From Candidatus Bathyarchaeia archaeon (GTDB lineage Archaea > Thermoproteota > Bathyarchaeia > Bathyarchaeales > Bathyarchaeaceae), in contig DATETJ010000009.1 of assembly GCA_035283685.1 (NCBI GenBank), forward strand, positions 458,925 to 522,924: DNA of 64,000 nt. The letters run 5' to 3'. Under the pieces are notes generated by a model. The model did not search any database. It saw nothing but the letters and a program-made list of their open reading frames with translations, and was not told where the DNA came from. The position numbers were made by a program, and so were the translations under genes. Positions 35,101 through 43,233 of the stretch are shown in pieces; positions within the stretch are counted from its first letter, which is position 1; each line of letters starts with the position of its first letter.

Positions 35101-35189
35101 CCAAGGCGATTACGCTTGGACACTTTACAAACGAGCAGATTCTGGCGCAGGTCAAGGCAGTATTAGTGGAGGAGTCGAAGCATGACTGA
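32172..35189 (+). CDS. hdrA: HdrA-HdrA fusion (short HdrA joined to long HdrA)
   Basis: The 1005-aa protein joins two HdrA modules. Residues ~1-425 match the short HdrA (VVGGGIAGIQAA, DCSMCILAPKL, CNGCGICAQHCP, CIKCELCRNVC, CSSACC). After a linker (~426-447), the rest matches the long HdrA without inserted ferredoxin (FVCHCGIN, VIGGGLSG, NCSRICC, CSGCKICESLC, CKGCGVCGSSCP). It thus carries two FAD sites. The same two modules are separate, adjacent genes three times in the minus-strand operon, so the fusion is evidence that short and long HdrA work together. It is followed by mvhD with an 8-nt overlap. Confidence 0.92.
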   Translation: MSNKVGATLVVGGGIAGIQAALDLADAGFKVYVLDESPSIGGTMAQLDKTFPTNDCSMCILAPKLVGVGRHPNIQLITNARLEELSGQAGNFQVKVTRKPRYVNEETCNGCGICAQHCPVEVPNEFDEKLNIRKAIYVPFPQAVPLKYAIDEENCIKCELCRNVCRAGAVDFDQKPEVLTLNVGAVILAPGFEEFDPRLKSMYGYGRYANVVSSIEFERILSASGPYGGRVVRPSDGKIPWRIAFVQCVGSRDALVGNNYCSSACCMYAIKESVIAREHSPGVSCTIFFMDMRAFGKEFDSYYNRAVDEYKVRFVRSRVSSVHEIPETQNLIVRHVDDETPKDEEFDLVVLSVGMRPPKRAQELAKIADIELNKYNFCETKPFSPVETSQPGIYVCGAFAAPKDIPESVAQASGAAAKAGSIIATERGKFATGKVYPPERDVSGEEPRIGVFVCHCGINIGGVVNVPAVVDYARTLPNVMYAEHNLYTCSQDTQKGIREKIKEHELNRVIVASCTPRTHEPLFRETVREAGLNIYLFEMANIRDQCSWVHMHEPKEATVKAKDLVRAAVAKARLLKPLKKPVINVAQSALVIGGGLSGMVASLELANQGFDVHLVERKRALGGHAREIYYLLDPQDPQKQLESIIREVESDNKIHVHLNSDIEDIEGYIGNFKTTIDNGGEKKEIEHGVVIVATGAAEYKPNEYLYGTDQRVLTQHELEKKLAKGDLNARTVAMIQCVGSRNPERPNCSRICCGQAVKNALKVKELSPDTDVYVLYKDMRTFGFMEDYYREASDKGVIFIRYDDEHKPNVTKKEGKLTVAAWEPVLKEWVPIEPDLLILSVATVPQPDNKHLAEMLKVPLSKDGFFLEAHMKLRPVDFATDGVFLCGMAHSPKFIDESIAQACAAAARAATVLSKSTLEMEGSIANVDENLCSGCKICESLCVYNAIEMRMNSEKPVAKVIEALCKGCGVCGSSCPTKAITLGHFTNEQILAQVKAVLVEESKHD

Positions 35190-35619
35190 GGACGGGTTTG
35201 AGCCAAAAATCATAGGATTCCTATGCGTCTGGTGTGCCTACGCCGGCGCGGATTTGGCTGGAGTCAGCAGAATTCAATACCCGCCCAACGTGAGGATTGT
35301 TAGGTTGATGTGCAGCGGACGAATTGACCCAGCGTTTGTTTTTGAGGCGTTTAAAGATGGCGCTGACGGCGTTTTAGTTGCTGGTTGCCATGTGCCGTCT
35401 GATTGTCACTATCTTTCCGGCAACTTTAAGGCTTTGAGAAGAGTGTTTCTCACAAAGAAGGTTTTGGAGCAGTTCGGCATTGAGCCTGAACGGCTGAGGG
35501 TGGAATGGGTTTCTGCCTCTGAGGGAGACAAATTCGCTATGGTTATAAAGCAAATGGTAGAGGAAATTCGAAAGCTTGGACCAAATCCATTAAAAAATGG
35601 AGGAATAAGTCATGAGTGA
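35182..35619 (+). CDS. mvhD: MvhD subunit of the Hdr-Mvh operon
   Basis: The 145-aa protein has FLCVWCAYAGADLAG, MCSGR and GCHVPSDCHY. The last motif has one extra residue compared with GCHPGDCHY in the other copies, which changes the spacing between the last two cysteines. The gene overlaps the HdrA fusion by 8 nt and hdrC by 8 nt. Being in an operon with MvhG and MvhA, it is the MvhD most likely to connect the hydrogenase with HdrA. Confidence 0.9.
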   Translation: MTEDGFEPKIIGFLCVWCAYAGADLAGVSRIQYPPNVRIVRLMCSGRIDPAFVFEAFKDGADGVLVAGCHVPSDCHYLSGNFKALRRVFLTKKVLEQFGIEPERLRVEWVSASEGDKFAMVIKQMVEEIRKLGPNPLKNGGISHE

Positions 35620-36151
35620 AAAGAAAGAAGCTGAAGCCAAACAGACATTGAGAATCTCCGACATTGACATGAAATTCAAGAGAGAGGTTCAGAAGATTCA
35701 CGGCGGCGAACGCATGATGATGTGTTTCCAATGCGGGACATGCACGGCTGACTGTCCAATCGCTAGATTCAGCGACACGTACCGACCGAGAAAACTGTTA
35801 CGAATGGCTCAGTTGGGACTAAAAGACAGGGTTCTCTCCAGTGACCAGCTATGGCTCTGTGCAGCATGCTACACGTGCGTTGATCATTGTCCACAGGATG
35901 TGGAAATATCCAGCGTTATCAGGGCTTTGAGAAACATGGCGGTGCAAGAGGGACATATGCCATTCGTGTTCAAGGAACTTGCAGGAGCCATCTTGGAGTC
36001 TGGTCTAGCCTACAAGATTCCTGAATTAAGACTGAGAAGAAGACAAGAAGTGGGGTTGCCGCCCTTACCTAAAGCCAGCGTAGACAGCGTAGCGAAGCTC
36101 ATCAATCAAACGGGTTTCCAAAAGTTAATCGAAAAAGGAGGAAGTAAATGA
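35612..36151 (+). CDS. hdrC: Heterodisulfide reductase-type subunit C (HdrC)
   Basis: The 179-aa protein has CFQCGTCTADCP and CAACYTCVDHCP, the two [4Fe-4S] motifs of HdrC. It overlaps mvhD by 8 nt and hdrB by 4 nt (ATGA type), so it is translationally coupled on both sides. It carries electrons from the HdrA fusion to HdrB. Confidence 0.92.
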   Translation: MSEKKEAEAKQTLRISDIDMKFKREVQKIHGGERMMMCFQCGTCTADCPIARFSDTYRPRKLLRMAQLGLKDRVLSSDQLWLCAACYTCVDHCPQDVEISSVIRALRNMAVQEGHMPFVFKELAGAILESGLAYKIPELRLRRRQEVGLPPLPKASVDSVAKLINQTGFQKLIEKGGSK

Positions 36152-37026
36152 TGGCAAACAAAAAGTACCTGTTGTTCCTCGGATGCGCCATCCCATACAG
36201 AGTCTTAAGCTACGAAGTCTCATCGAGGAAAGTGGCTGCCAAACTTGGTTTAGAACTGGTTGAGATGCCTGACTACAACTGTTGTGGACTTCCACTTGAT
36301 CCCGCAAGCCACGATGTTATGTTGACTCTTGCAGCGCGAAACCTTTGCATCGCCGAACAGCAAGGACTGCCTATCATGACATTGTGTCCAGGATGCGCTG
36401 GCACGCTACGCAAAGTGAACAGACTGCTCAAAGAAGATAAGCACGAGAGAGAAAGAATCAACGGTTTCCTCAAGGAAGTTGGGCTTCAATTTAAGGGAAC
36501 AATCGAAGTCAAACACTTGATGCAGGTTCTAGCCGAAGACGTTGGGTTGGAGAAGATCAAGGAAACCGTTCAAAAGCCCTTGACCAAGCTTGCGGTTGCA
36601 GAGCACAATGGGTGTCACGTTGTGCGTCCTCAGAAGTACATAGGCTTTGATGATCCGGAAGATCCCAAGATTCTCAAGAGCTTAATTGAAGTGACTGGTG
36701 CCAAATGCCTCGATTATATGGATGAGACCGAGTGTTGTGGAGCGCCTGTGATTGGCGTCAACGATAAGATTCCTCTTTCGTTGGCTAGAGACAAACTGTC
36801 TCACATGAAAGCAGTCAGCGCTCAGGCGGTCATCACAGTTTGTCCGTTCTGTCACATGATGTTCGACACGAATCAGAGTCGGATTGAGAGAATGTTTAAC
36901 GAAACGTATGGCATGCCTGTCTTGCACTATTCTCAGCTTCTTGGTTTGGCTATGGGTTTCACTCCTGACGAGCTGGCGCTCAAAGATTTGCGGGTTGACG
37001 CTTCAAAAGTCGTGAGTCTAGCATGA
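36148..37026 (+). CDS. hdrB: Heterodisulfide reductase-type subunit B (HdrB)
   Basis: The 292-aa protein has both CCG domains: LGCAIPYR / YNCCGLP / LCPGC and NGCHVVRP / ECCGAP / VCPFC. The start is one of two consecutive ATG codons after GGAGGAAGT. It overlaps mvhG by 4 nt. It completes the HdrABC set of this operon; the disulfide or other acceptor is unknown without methanogenesis genes in view. Confidence 0.92.
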   Translation: MMANKKYLLFLGCAIPYRVLSYEVSSRKVAAKLGLELVEMPDYNCCGLPLDPASHDVMLTLAARNLCIAEQQGLPIMTLCPGCAGTLRKVNRLLKEDKHERERINGFLKEVGLQFKGTIEVKHLMQVLAEDVGLEKIKETVQKPLTKLAVAEHNGCHVVRPQKYIGFDDPEDPKILKSLIEVTGAKCLDYMDETECCGAPVIGVNDKIPLSLARDKLSHMKAVSAQAVITVCPFCHMMFDTNQSRIERMFNETYGMPVLHYSQLLGLAMGFTPDELALKDLRVDASKVVSLA

Positions 37027-38003
37027 GCACACAGCCAAAGCTGAAGTTTGCTTTCTATTGGGCGGCGAGTTGCGGCGGCTGCGAAATAGCAGTGCTCGAC
37101 GTAGACGAGGCAATACTGGATGTTGTAGCATTAGCGGACATAGTGTTCTGGCCTGTTGCCATTGACATCAAGTACAAGGATGTCGAAGCCATGCCAGATA
37201 AGAGCATAGATGTGTGCTTCTTCAACGGCGCGGTCAGAAACGAAGAGCAGGAGTATTTGGCGAAGCTGTTGCGTGGCAAAGCCAAAGTGTTGGTTGCGTT
37301 TGGTTCATGTGCTCACTTGGGTGGAGTTCCCGGATTAGCCAACGTATCTGACAAAAAAGAGATCTTCACAACTGTCTACCTCAACAATCCATCTACCTGC
37401 AACCCGGAGGGAGTTGTGCCGCAGACCAGATTCAAGGTTCCAGAAGGAGAGTTGAAATTGCCAGAGTTTCACGACACTGTCAAAGCGCTGAATCAAGTTG
37501 TAGATGTCGACTACTATCTGCCAGGCTGTCCACCCACACCAAAGAGAATTGTGGAAGCAGTCTTAGCCATAGCTAAGGGTCAGCTACCGCCAAAGGGCAC
37601 AGTATTAGGACCTTTGAAATCTGTCTGTGATGAATGCCCGAGGAAGAAAGAGGACAAGAAGATTCATCACATCTACCGGGTTTACGAGATTACGCCTGAG
37701 CTAGAAAAATGCCTTCTAGAGCAGGGAATAATCTGTATGGGGCCTGCAACTAGAGGCGGCTGCGATGCTCAGTGCATAAGCGCTAACATGCCGTGTACAG
37801 GTTGCGGGGGACCATGTCCGAAAGTGGCTGAGCAGGGCGCTGCTATGATTAGTGCTTTAGCCTCTATACTAGGGGTGGAAGAGGAGAAGAACAAGGAGTT
37901 TAATCCCGATAAGCTGATTGCCCAAGTTAAGGACCCGTTGGGCACGTTTTACAGGTACGCTTTACCAGCATCAATTTTGCAGAGGAAGGTGATGAAGAAG
38001 TGA
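37023..38003 (+). CDS. mvhG: F420-non-reducing hydrogenase small subunit MvhG
   Basis: The 326-aa protein has SCGGCEIAVLDV at the N-terminus, AFGSCAHLGGVP, LPGCPPTP and a C-terminal cluster region (CDECPRKK, CMGPATRGGCDAQC, CTGCGGPCP), as expected for three FeS clusters. It is coupled by overlaps to hdrB upstream and mvhA downstream. It differs from the MvhG at 5789 in length and in its C-terminal tail, so the two hydrogenases are not a recent duplication. Confidence 0.92.
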   Translation: MSTQPKLKFAFYWAASCGGCEIAVLDVDEAILDVVALADIVFWPVAIDIKYKDVEAMPDKSIDVCFFNGAVRNEEQEYLAKLLRGKAKVLVAFGSCAHLGGVPGLANVSDKKEIFTTVYLNNPSTCNPEGVVPQTRFKVPEGELKLPEFHDTVKALNQVVDVDYYLPGCPPTPKRIVEAVLAIAKGQLPPKGTVLGPLKSVCDECPRKKEDKKIHHIYRVYEITPELEKCLLEQGIICMGPATRGGCDAQCISANMPCTGCGGPCPKVAEQGAAMISALASILGVEEEKNKEFNPDKLIAQVKDPLGTFYRYALPASILQRKVMKK

Positions 38004-39454
38004 AGGAGATAAGTATTGACCCCATTACTAGGCTTGAGGGGCACGGAAGGATTCAGATCTTCTTGAATGACCAAGGAGACGTAGCAAATGCTTACCTGCA
38101 GATACCAGAGTTACGAGGCTTTGAGCGGTTCTGCGTAGGTAGAAAAGCCGAGGATTTGCCGCTTATTACGCCTCGCATATGTGGCGTCTGCCCAGTTGCC
38201 CATCACATGGCTTCTACCAAGACCCTAGATGCAGCTTTTCATGTTGACCCGCCTCCAGCAGCAAAGAAACTGCGGGAGCTCATGTACAGTGGCTACTACG
38301 TCTATGACCACACGTTGCACTTCTATTTCTTGGGTGGGCCTGACTTCGTGGTGGGTCCAACTGCTCCTGCTGCAGAACGAAACATTCTCGGCGTGATAAA
38401 CAAAGTCGGCTTGGACGTTGCTAAAGAAGTGATTAAGCATAGAGCGTTTGGACAGAAGATTACTGCAATGATCGGTGGCAAGGCTACCCATCCTGTCTGT
38501 GGGTTGCCAGGCGGCATGTCAAAACCGTTGTCGGAGGAAGAGCGCCAACAGATTGAGAAGATGGGTGAATCCTCCGTTAAGTTTGCCCAGTTCACTTTGC
38601 AGGTGTTTAACGATGTTGTTTTGAAGAATAAGCAGTATGTCGATGTCATACTCAGCGACGCGTACAAGCATCGCACTTACTATATGGGTCAAGTGGACCA
38701 GAACAATAAGGTGAATTTTTACGACGGCAAGATTCGGGTAGTTAACCCGGAGGGCAGAGAATTCGCTAAGTGGGCGCCAGCTGACTACTTGAGTAATGTT
38801 GAAGAGCATGTGGAACCGTGGACTTACGTTAAACTGCCCTATCTCAAGAGAATCGGGTGGAAAGGCTTGGTTGACGGACCGGGCAGCGGCATCTACAGGG
38901 TTGGACCACTCGGACGATTGAACGCTTCAGAAGGCATGGCAACACCGCTTGCGCAGGAAGAATTCAAACGCATGTACGAAACCTTAGGCGGCAAACCAGT
39001 TCACTCAACACTTGCATTCCACTGGGCGCGGCTCGTAGAGCTCCTGTACGCGGCTGAACGAACACTGGAATTAAGCCGAGACAAAGAAGTGACAAGCAAA
39101 GACATACGCGGCAAGCCTGGGGAACCCGGCGAGGGCGTCGGCATAGTTGAGGCTCCACGCGGAACCTTGATTCACCACTACACGCTCGATGATGAAGGCT
39201 TAGTTAAGAAGGTAAACTTGATAGTTGCAACGGTTAACAATGCTCCAGCCATTTGCATGTCGATTAGAGACGCGGCGAAAGGCTTGATCAAAGGCGGCGT
39301 AGTCAACGACGGCTTGCTCAACATGGTGGAGATGGCTTTCAGAGCATATGACCCATGCTTCGGATGTGCCACACACTACGCAGTTGGACAGATGCCACTA
39401 GAAGTCAAAATCTACGACCACGACAAAAACCTGCTCAAAACAATACAAAGGTAA
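38000..39454 (+). CDS. mvhA: F420-non-reducing [NiFe]-hydrogenase large subunit MvhA
   Basis: The 484-aa catalytic subunit has RICGVCPVAH (C61, C64) and DPCFGCATH (C453, C456), then a 25-residue tail likely removed by the protease at 13040. GTG start overlaps the mvhG stop. It is the last gene of the seven-gene operon RHH-HdrA-MvhD-HdrC-HdrB-MvhG-MvhA, which can encode a full hydrogenase-Hdr bifurcating complex. It equals the copy at 4330 in length but differs in many internal segments. Confidence 0.93.
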   Translation: MKEISIDPITRLEGHGRIQIFLNDQGDVANAYLQIPELRGFERFCVGRKAEDLPLITPRICGVCPVAHHMASTKTLDAAFHVDPPPAAKKLRELMYSGYYVYDHTLHFYFLGGPDFVVGPTAPAAERNILGVINKVGLDVAKEVIKHRAFGQKITAMIGGKATHPVCGLPGGMSKPLSEEERQQIEKMGESSVKFAQFTLQVFNDVVLKNKQYVDVILSDAYKHRTYYMGQVDQNNKVNFYDGKIRVVNPEGREFAKWAPADYLSNVEEHVEPWTYVKLPYLKRIGWKGLVDGPGSGIYRVGPLGRLNASEGMATPLAQEEFKRMYETLGGKPVHSTLAFHWARLVELLYAAERTLELSRDKEVTSKDIRGKPGEPGEGVGIVEAPRGTLIHHYTLDDEGLVKKVNLIVATVNNAPAICMSIRDAAKGLIKGGVVNDGLLNMVEMAFRAYDPCFGCATHYAVGQMPLEVKIYDHDKNLLKTIQR

Positions 39455-39764
39455 CCATCTCAGTAAAACGCATGTGCCCCTTTCATTCAACAACGCTGAG
39501 GAATTATTGAGGATTCTTAAGGACAGAAAAAACGGAAAATTCAAAGCTGAATTTCCTGAGGCTGCGCCAGTTAGACTTTTCCGACTTTTTCCAGATGTTT
39601 CTTCTTCTTTTTGATGTTCTTTTTCCTCAAAGCTTTCATAAATTTCCCTCTGTCTAAACTAATATGCAGATGTTCTTTCTAGCGTTTTAGATTTTGCTTT
39701 CGAGCAAACTGGGAAGATATCACAGTTGGACACAGGAAGATGACACCATGACTCTCGGTATTCC
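39455..39764. other. Intergenic region between mvhA and hppA
   Basis: About 310 bases with no convincing gene. It includes T-rich tracts near 39590-39625 (TTTCTTCTTCTTTTTG and TTCTTTTTCC) that could terminate the Hdr-Mvh transcript. The promoter of the pyrophosphatase gene follows at 39765. Confidence 0.4.
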
Positions 39765-39795
39765 ACGCTAACATGGTACGTTTATAAGTTAGCGT
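39765..39795 (+). promoter_or_regulatory. hppA promoter: TATA element inside an 8-bp inverted repeat
   Basis: ACGCTAAC (39765-39772) and GTTAGCGT (39788-39795) are perfect inverted repeats around a 15-nt centre ending in TTTATAA (39781-39787), a good TATA box. Transcription would start near 39810, giving a ~55-nt leader. A regulator bound to the inverted repeat would block TBP access, so this is a candidate operator. Confidence 0.5.
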
Positions 39796-39867
39796 CTATA
39801 ATTGCTGTAAGACCAATTTCATTGGAATCATGAATCCAATCTTTAGGGAGAAGGTGCGCGGTGGCAA

Positions 39868-41880
39868 TTGGACCTCACATGGCTTGCGTTGTCAATCGGA
39901 GTCCTTGCCATGTTGGTCGTGGTTTACTTATCATGGTCCATACTGAAGGAACCGCGTGGACCACGACAACTCGAAAAATACGCTGACTTTATCGAAGAAG
40001 GCGCTAAAGCCTTCATAAAACGGCAATACACAACTATAGGAATTTTCGCCGCTGTCTCGCTCATTCCCATCACGGTTATTTTCAGAGACTTGAGAGTGGG
40101 AGTTGCATTTGCCTTTGGGGCGTTCCTGTCCTTGTTGGCGGCATACATTGGTCTGCGCGTAGCCGTCAAAGCTAACATTAGAACCGCCAACGCTGCCAGA
40201 ACATCATCTGCAAAGGCTTTTACTATTGCTTTTCGAGGAGGGGCGGTGATGGGTCTCTCAGTTGTGGGACTTAGCCTCATAGGTGTCAGCCTCCTTTTCC
40301 AGTTCTATCAAGACCCAGCGTTGATCGTGGGCTTTGGGTTCGGCGCCAGCCTTGCCGCCCTATTCGCGCAGTTGGGCGGAGGCATATTCACCAAAGGCGC
40401 TGACATAGGCGCTGATCTAGTTGGCAAGATTGAGCAGCGGATTCCCGAAGATGACCCGCGCAACCCAGCGGTAATTGCGGATCTTGTGGGAGATAATGTG
40501 GGTGACTGTGCGGGTCGAGGCAGCGATCTGTTCGAATCCATAAGTGACGACTACATAACAGCCATGATTTTGGGAGCAACTTTGCTCATACCATTAGGTT
40601 ACGGCATTAACGCCTTCATGTTTCCGCTCATGCTCGGAGCCACAGGCGTAATAGCCACAATAGTCGGAGTGTTCGTCATAAGAGGATACAAGAAAACAAA
40701 GCCCATCATGTCATTCAACGTGGGCCTGCTAACTTCGTCGGCTGTAAGTATAATTGGCGCATTCCTCGCATCAACAATCCTCCTAAACAACCTAACCATA
40801 TTCTATGCTGCTGTAAGCGGACTGGCAGCCAGCCTTGCAGTGGGAATAGCAGTGCAGTATTACATAGGCATAAACAGCAAACCAGTCAAGAACGTAGCTG
40901 AATCTTCGGAACGGGGAGCAGCCATTAACATTTTAACTGGCTTATCCTACGCGCTTCAAAGCCCCATCCTGCCCTTCATATCAGTCTTGACAGCCATCTT
41001 GTTCTCGTATTTCATAACAGACGGCTCAATGCCTCCACTCTACGGCATAGTAGCCGCCAACATAGGCACTGACCTAGCCATAGGCATAATCATGTCCAGC
41101 GACGCCTTCGGTCCAATAAGCGACAACGCACTGGGCATATCAGAAATGGCTCAGTCACGTCCATCGGACGGCGGCTCACTCGAAGAACTGGACACCACTG
41201 GAAACACAACCAAAGCGTACACTAAAGCGTTTGCCACGGCGTCAGGCACGGTTTCAACAGTGGTCATATTCCTTGCATACGCCGAGAACGTCAGACTTTA
41301 TGAAATGAGCCTAGGACTCCTAAACCCTATCATAATCGTTGGACTTCTACTCGGCGCGATGCTTCCGTTCCTGTTCTCTTCGCTAGCCATCGGAGCCACT
41401 GGGAAAACAGCTTACCTAATGGTGGATGAAGTCAGACGACAACTTCGCGAAAACCCAAGCATCATTGAAGGAAAAGCTAAGCCCGACTACGCTCGATGCG
41501 TGGATATAGGTACAAAAAACGCTTTGAAACAGATGATTGCGCCTGGACTGCTGGCAGTCGCCTCCCCAATAATAGTAGGGTTCGCGTTTGGATCGTGGGG
41601 AAAATACGCTTTGGGCGCCATGCTGCTCGGCGCATTGGCCACTTCTGCTCTGCTGTCTCCGTTCTTCACCTTTGGCGGAGGCATTTGGGACAACGCCAAG
41701 AAACTGATCGAACAGAAATTCTGGATGAAGGGCACGCCGACACACGCAGCCGCTGTGACAGGAGACACAGTCGGTGACCCGTTAAAAGACGTTGCAGGTC
41801 CATCGCTCAACATATTCATGAAGCTGACAAACATGACAGCGCTGCTAATCGTGCCAGTGCTGCTTACGCTGTACCCGTAA
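39868..41880 (+). CDS. hppA: Membrane-bound H+-translocating pyrophosphatase
   Basis: The 670-aa protein is very hydrophobic with ~16 predicted membrane helices. It has the pyrophosphatase motifs GGGIFTKGADIGADLVGKIE and DDPRNPAVIADLVGDNVGDCAG. GNTTKAYTKA has Lys where K+-dependent enzymes have Ala, which marks the K+-independent H+-pumping type. It couples PPi hydrolysis to proton export. A TTG start at 39868 is used because no ATG fits and a stop lies eight codons upstream; AGGGAGAAGGTG lies 11 or more bases upstream. It is convergent with egsA with a 5-nt gap. Confidence 0.93.
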   Translation: MDLTWLALSIGVLAMLVVVYLSWSILKEPRGPRQLEKYADFIEEGAKAFIKRQYTTIGIFAAVSLIPITVIFRDLRVGVAFAFGAFLSLLAAYIGLRVAVKANIRTANAARTSSAKAFTIAFRGGAVMGLSVVGLSLIGVSLLFQFYQDPALIVGFGFGASLAALFAQLGGGIFTKGADIGADLVGKIEQRIPEDDPRNPAVIADLVGDNVGDCAGRGSDLFESISDDYITAMILGATLLIPLGYGINAFMFPLMLGATGVIATIVGVFVIRGYKKTKPIMSFNVGLLTSSAVSIIGAFLASTILLNNLTIFYAAVSGLAASLAVGIAVQYYIGINSKPVKNVAESSERGAAINILTGLSYALQSPILPFISVLTAILFSYFITDGSMPPLYGIVAANIGTDLAIGIIMSSDAFGPISDNALGISEMAQSRPSDGGSLEELDTTGNTTKAYTKAFATASGTVSTVVIFLAYAENVRLYEMSLGLLNPIIIVGLLLGAMLPFLFSSLAIGATGKTAYLMVDEVRRQLRENPSIIEGKAKPDYARCVDIGTKNALKQMIAPGLLAVASPIIVGFAFGSWGKYALGAMLLGALATSALLSPFFTFGGGIWDNAKKLIEQKFWMKGTPTHAAAVTGDTVGDPLKDVAGPSLNIFMKLTNMTALLIVPVLLTLYP

Positions 41881-41885
41881 GGCTG

Positions 41886-42944
41886 TCAAATCACGCCCGT
41901 TGTCTTGGCTAAGCTCTTAGCAGTTTCAGGTGTCAAAGTGCGTTCATCAAGAATAGTGTAACGATCAGGACGAATTTCAGCCGCACGAATCAAGGATTCC
42001 ACAATGTGGTCGGGTTCAACACCTAATTCCTCTGCGGTTGTGGGCGCCTCCACACGCTTCAACGTGTCTCTTACCTGTCTCCAGTTGATGTTGTGCAGCC
42101 GCGCCATCATAATCGTGCCCACACCACACTGTTCACCGTGCAGAGCAGGTTTAGGCGCCACTTGATCCAGCGCGTGACCGAACAAATGCTCTGAACCGCT
42201 GCAGGGACGACTGCTGCCAGCTATGCTCATGGCTACGCCGCAGCTGATCAACGCCTCAAGCAGTACACGCAAACCTTCTTCCATGTTGGTTTTCAGTAGG
42301 CGAGCGTTCTTGATCATGAGTCGAGCACTCATCGAGGCGAGGTCAGCGGCGTACTCGCCATAATACTCATCTTTGACTTCGTGGGCAAGTCTCCAGTCGC
42401 GTACTGATGTGAGTTTTGATATGACGTCGGCGCATCCGCTCGCCGTAAAGCGATAAGATGAGTTGATGATGATGTTTGTGTCGGCTACGATAGCCATGGG
42501 CGACTGCGCCATCAACGAATACGGTTTATCCAGTCCTTTCAGCGACACAAGCGGACTAGCGATGCCGTCATGCGAGGCTGTTGTGGGCACGCTTATGAAT
42601 GGAGTTTCCTTGTGTGACGCGCTGATTTTTGCCACGTCGATTTTTGTGCCGCCGCCTATGCCCAGAACCACTTGAGGTTTTAACTCTTCAATCTTGTCTT
42701 CGACAAAGACAATGTCTTTGATGTTGCAGGAGGTGACCACGAGATGGTCGATTTTTAGTCCTGCGTCCTTAAGCATGTCCATGACTTTGCGTCCAGCAAC
42801 TTCCATGGTTTTTGGACCCATAACGATCATGGCGGATTTGGAGAAGCCCAGCCGCTTACATATTGGGCCAATCTGGTCGAGTGTGCCGTTTCCAACGACG
42901 ACTTCGCGGGGCAACTGCATGCGGTGTAGGTTTAGGACCATCAT
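41886..42944 (-). CDS. egsA: sn-Glycerol-1-phosphate dehydrogenase
   Basis: The 352-aa NAD(P)-dependent enzyme reduces dihydroxyacetone phosphate to sn-glycerol-1-phosphate, the first step of archaeal membrane lipid synthesis. Seen motifs: LGIGGGTKIDVAKISA (nucleotide binding), VPTTASHDGIASP, and metal-site residues in SGCADVISK, SEHLFGHALD and LHGEQCGVG. The length is normal. It is one of the clearest signs that the window is archaeal. Convergent with hppA; no other lipid genes nearby. Confidence 0.95.
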   Translation of the reverse strand: MMVLNLHRMQLPREVVVGNGTLDQIGPICKRLGFSKSAMIVMGPKTMEVAGRKVMDMLKDAGLKIDHLVVTSCNIKDIVFVEDKIEELKPQVVLGIGGGTKIDVAKISASHKETPFISVPTTASHDGIASPLVSLKGLDKPYSLMAQSPMAIVADTNIIINSSYRFTASGCADVISKLTSVRDWRLAHEVKDEYYGEYAADLASMSARLMIKNARLLKTNMEEGLRVLLEALISCGVAMSIAGSSRPCSGSEHLFGHALDQVAPKPALHGEQCGVGTIMMARLHNINWRQVRDTLKRVEAPTTAEELGVEPDHIVESLIRAAEIRPDRYTILDERTLTPETAKSLAKTTGVI

Positions 42945-43074
42945 GGACCACGGTTGTTACCGTTTTGAACCCTCCTAAATCTGATGTTAGAGGCTCTTAA
43001 ATCAGTCGGTAAAACGGCGCAGCTCCATGAACAGACAAAAAGAAAGAGACAATGGGATGATGGTTGTCTGCTGA

Positions 43075-43215
43075 TTAAGCGGGTTTTTCGGCTTTGATCT
43101 TGGCGTTCACAGAGTCAACGAGAACAGCGATCTTGTAGGCTACGTAGGCTAAGAGTACGGTGACAGCTATTTGGGCAAAGTCTTCAACGAGTCTGACGAA
43201 GTCGCTTAAAGCCAT
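43075..43215 (-). CDS. 46-aa membrane microprotein downstream of the beta-propeller gene
   Basis: This short frame encodes a 46-aa peptide: MALSDFVRLVEDFAQ, a hydrophobic helix IAVTVLLAYVAYKIAVLV, then a charged end (NAKIKAEKPA). A ribosome-binding site AAGGAG (43228-43233) lies 12 nt before the ATG and overlaps the stop codon of the beta-propeller gene (43234), which points to translation from the same mRNA. No family recognised. It may be a small partner of the membrane-anchored beta-propeller. Confidence 0.6.
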   Translation of the reverse strand: MALSDFVRLVEDFAQIAVTVLLAYVAYKIAVLVDSVNAKIKAEKPA

Positions 43216-43233
43216 GTTGCCCCTGTGCTCCTT

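Noticed and set aside
1-39454. Methanogenesis from CoM/CoB
   Set aside because: HdrABC and MvhADG are present, but no mcr, mtr or coenzyme M/B genes are visible in the window, so a methanogen cannot be claimed.
1935-39454. Selenocysteine in HdrA, MvhA or MvhD
   Set aside because: All expected positions are read as Cys codons or other sense codons; no in-frame TGA was needed to complete any of these genes.
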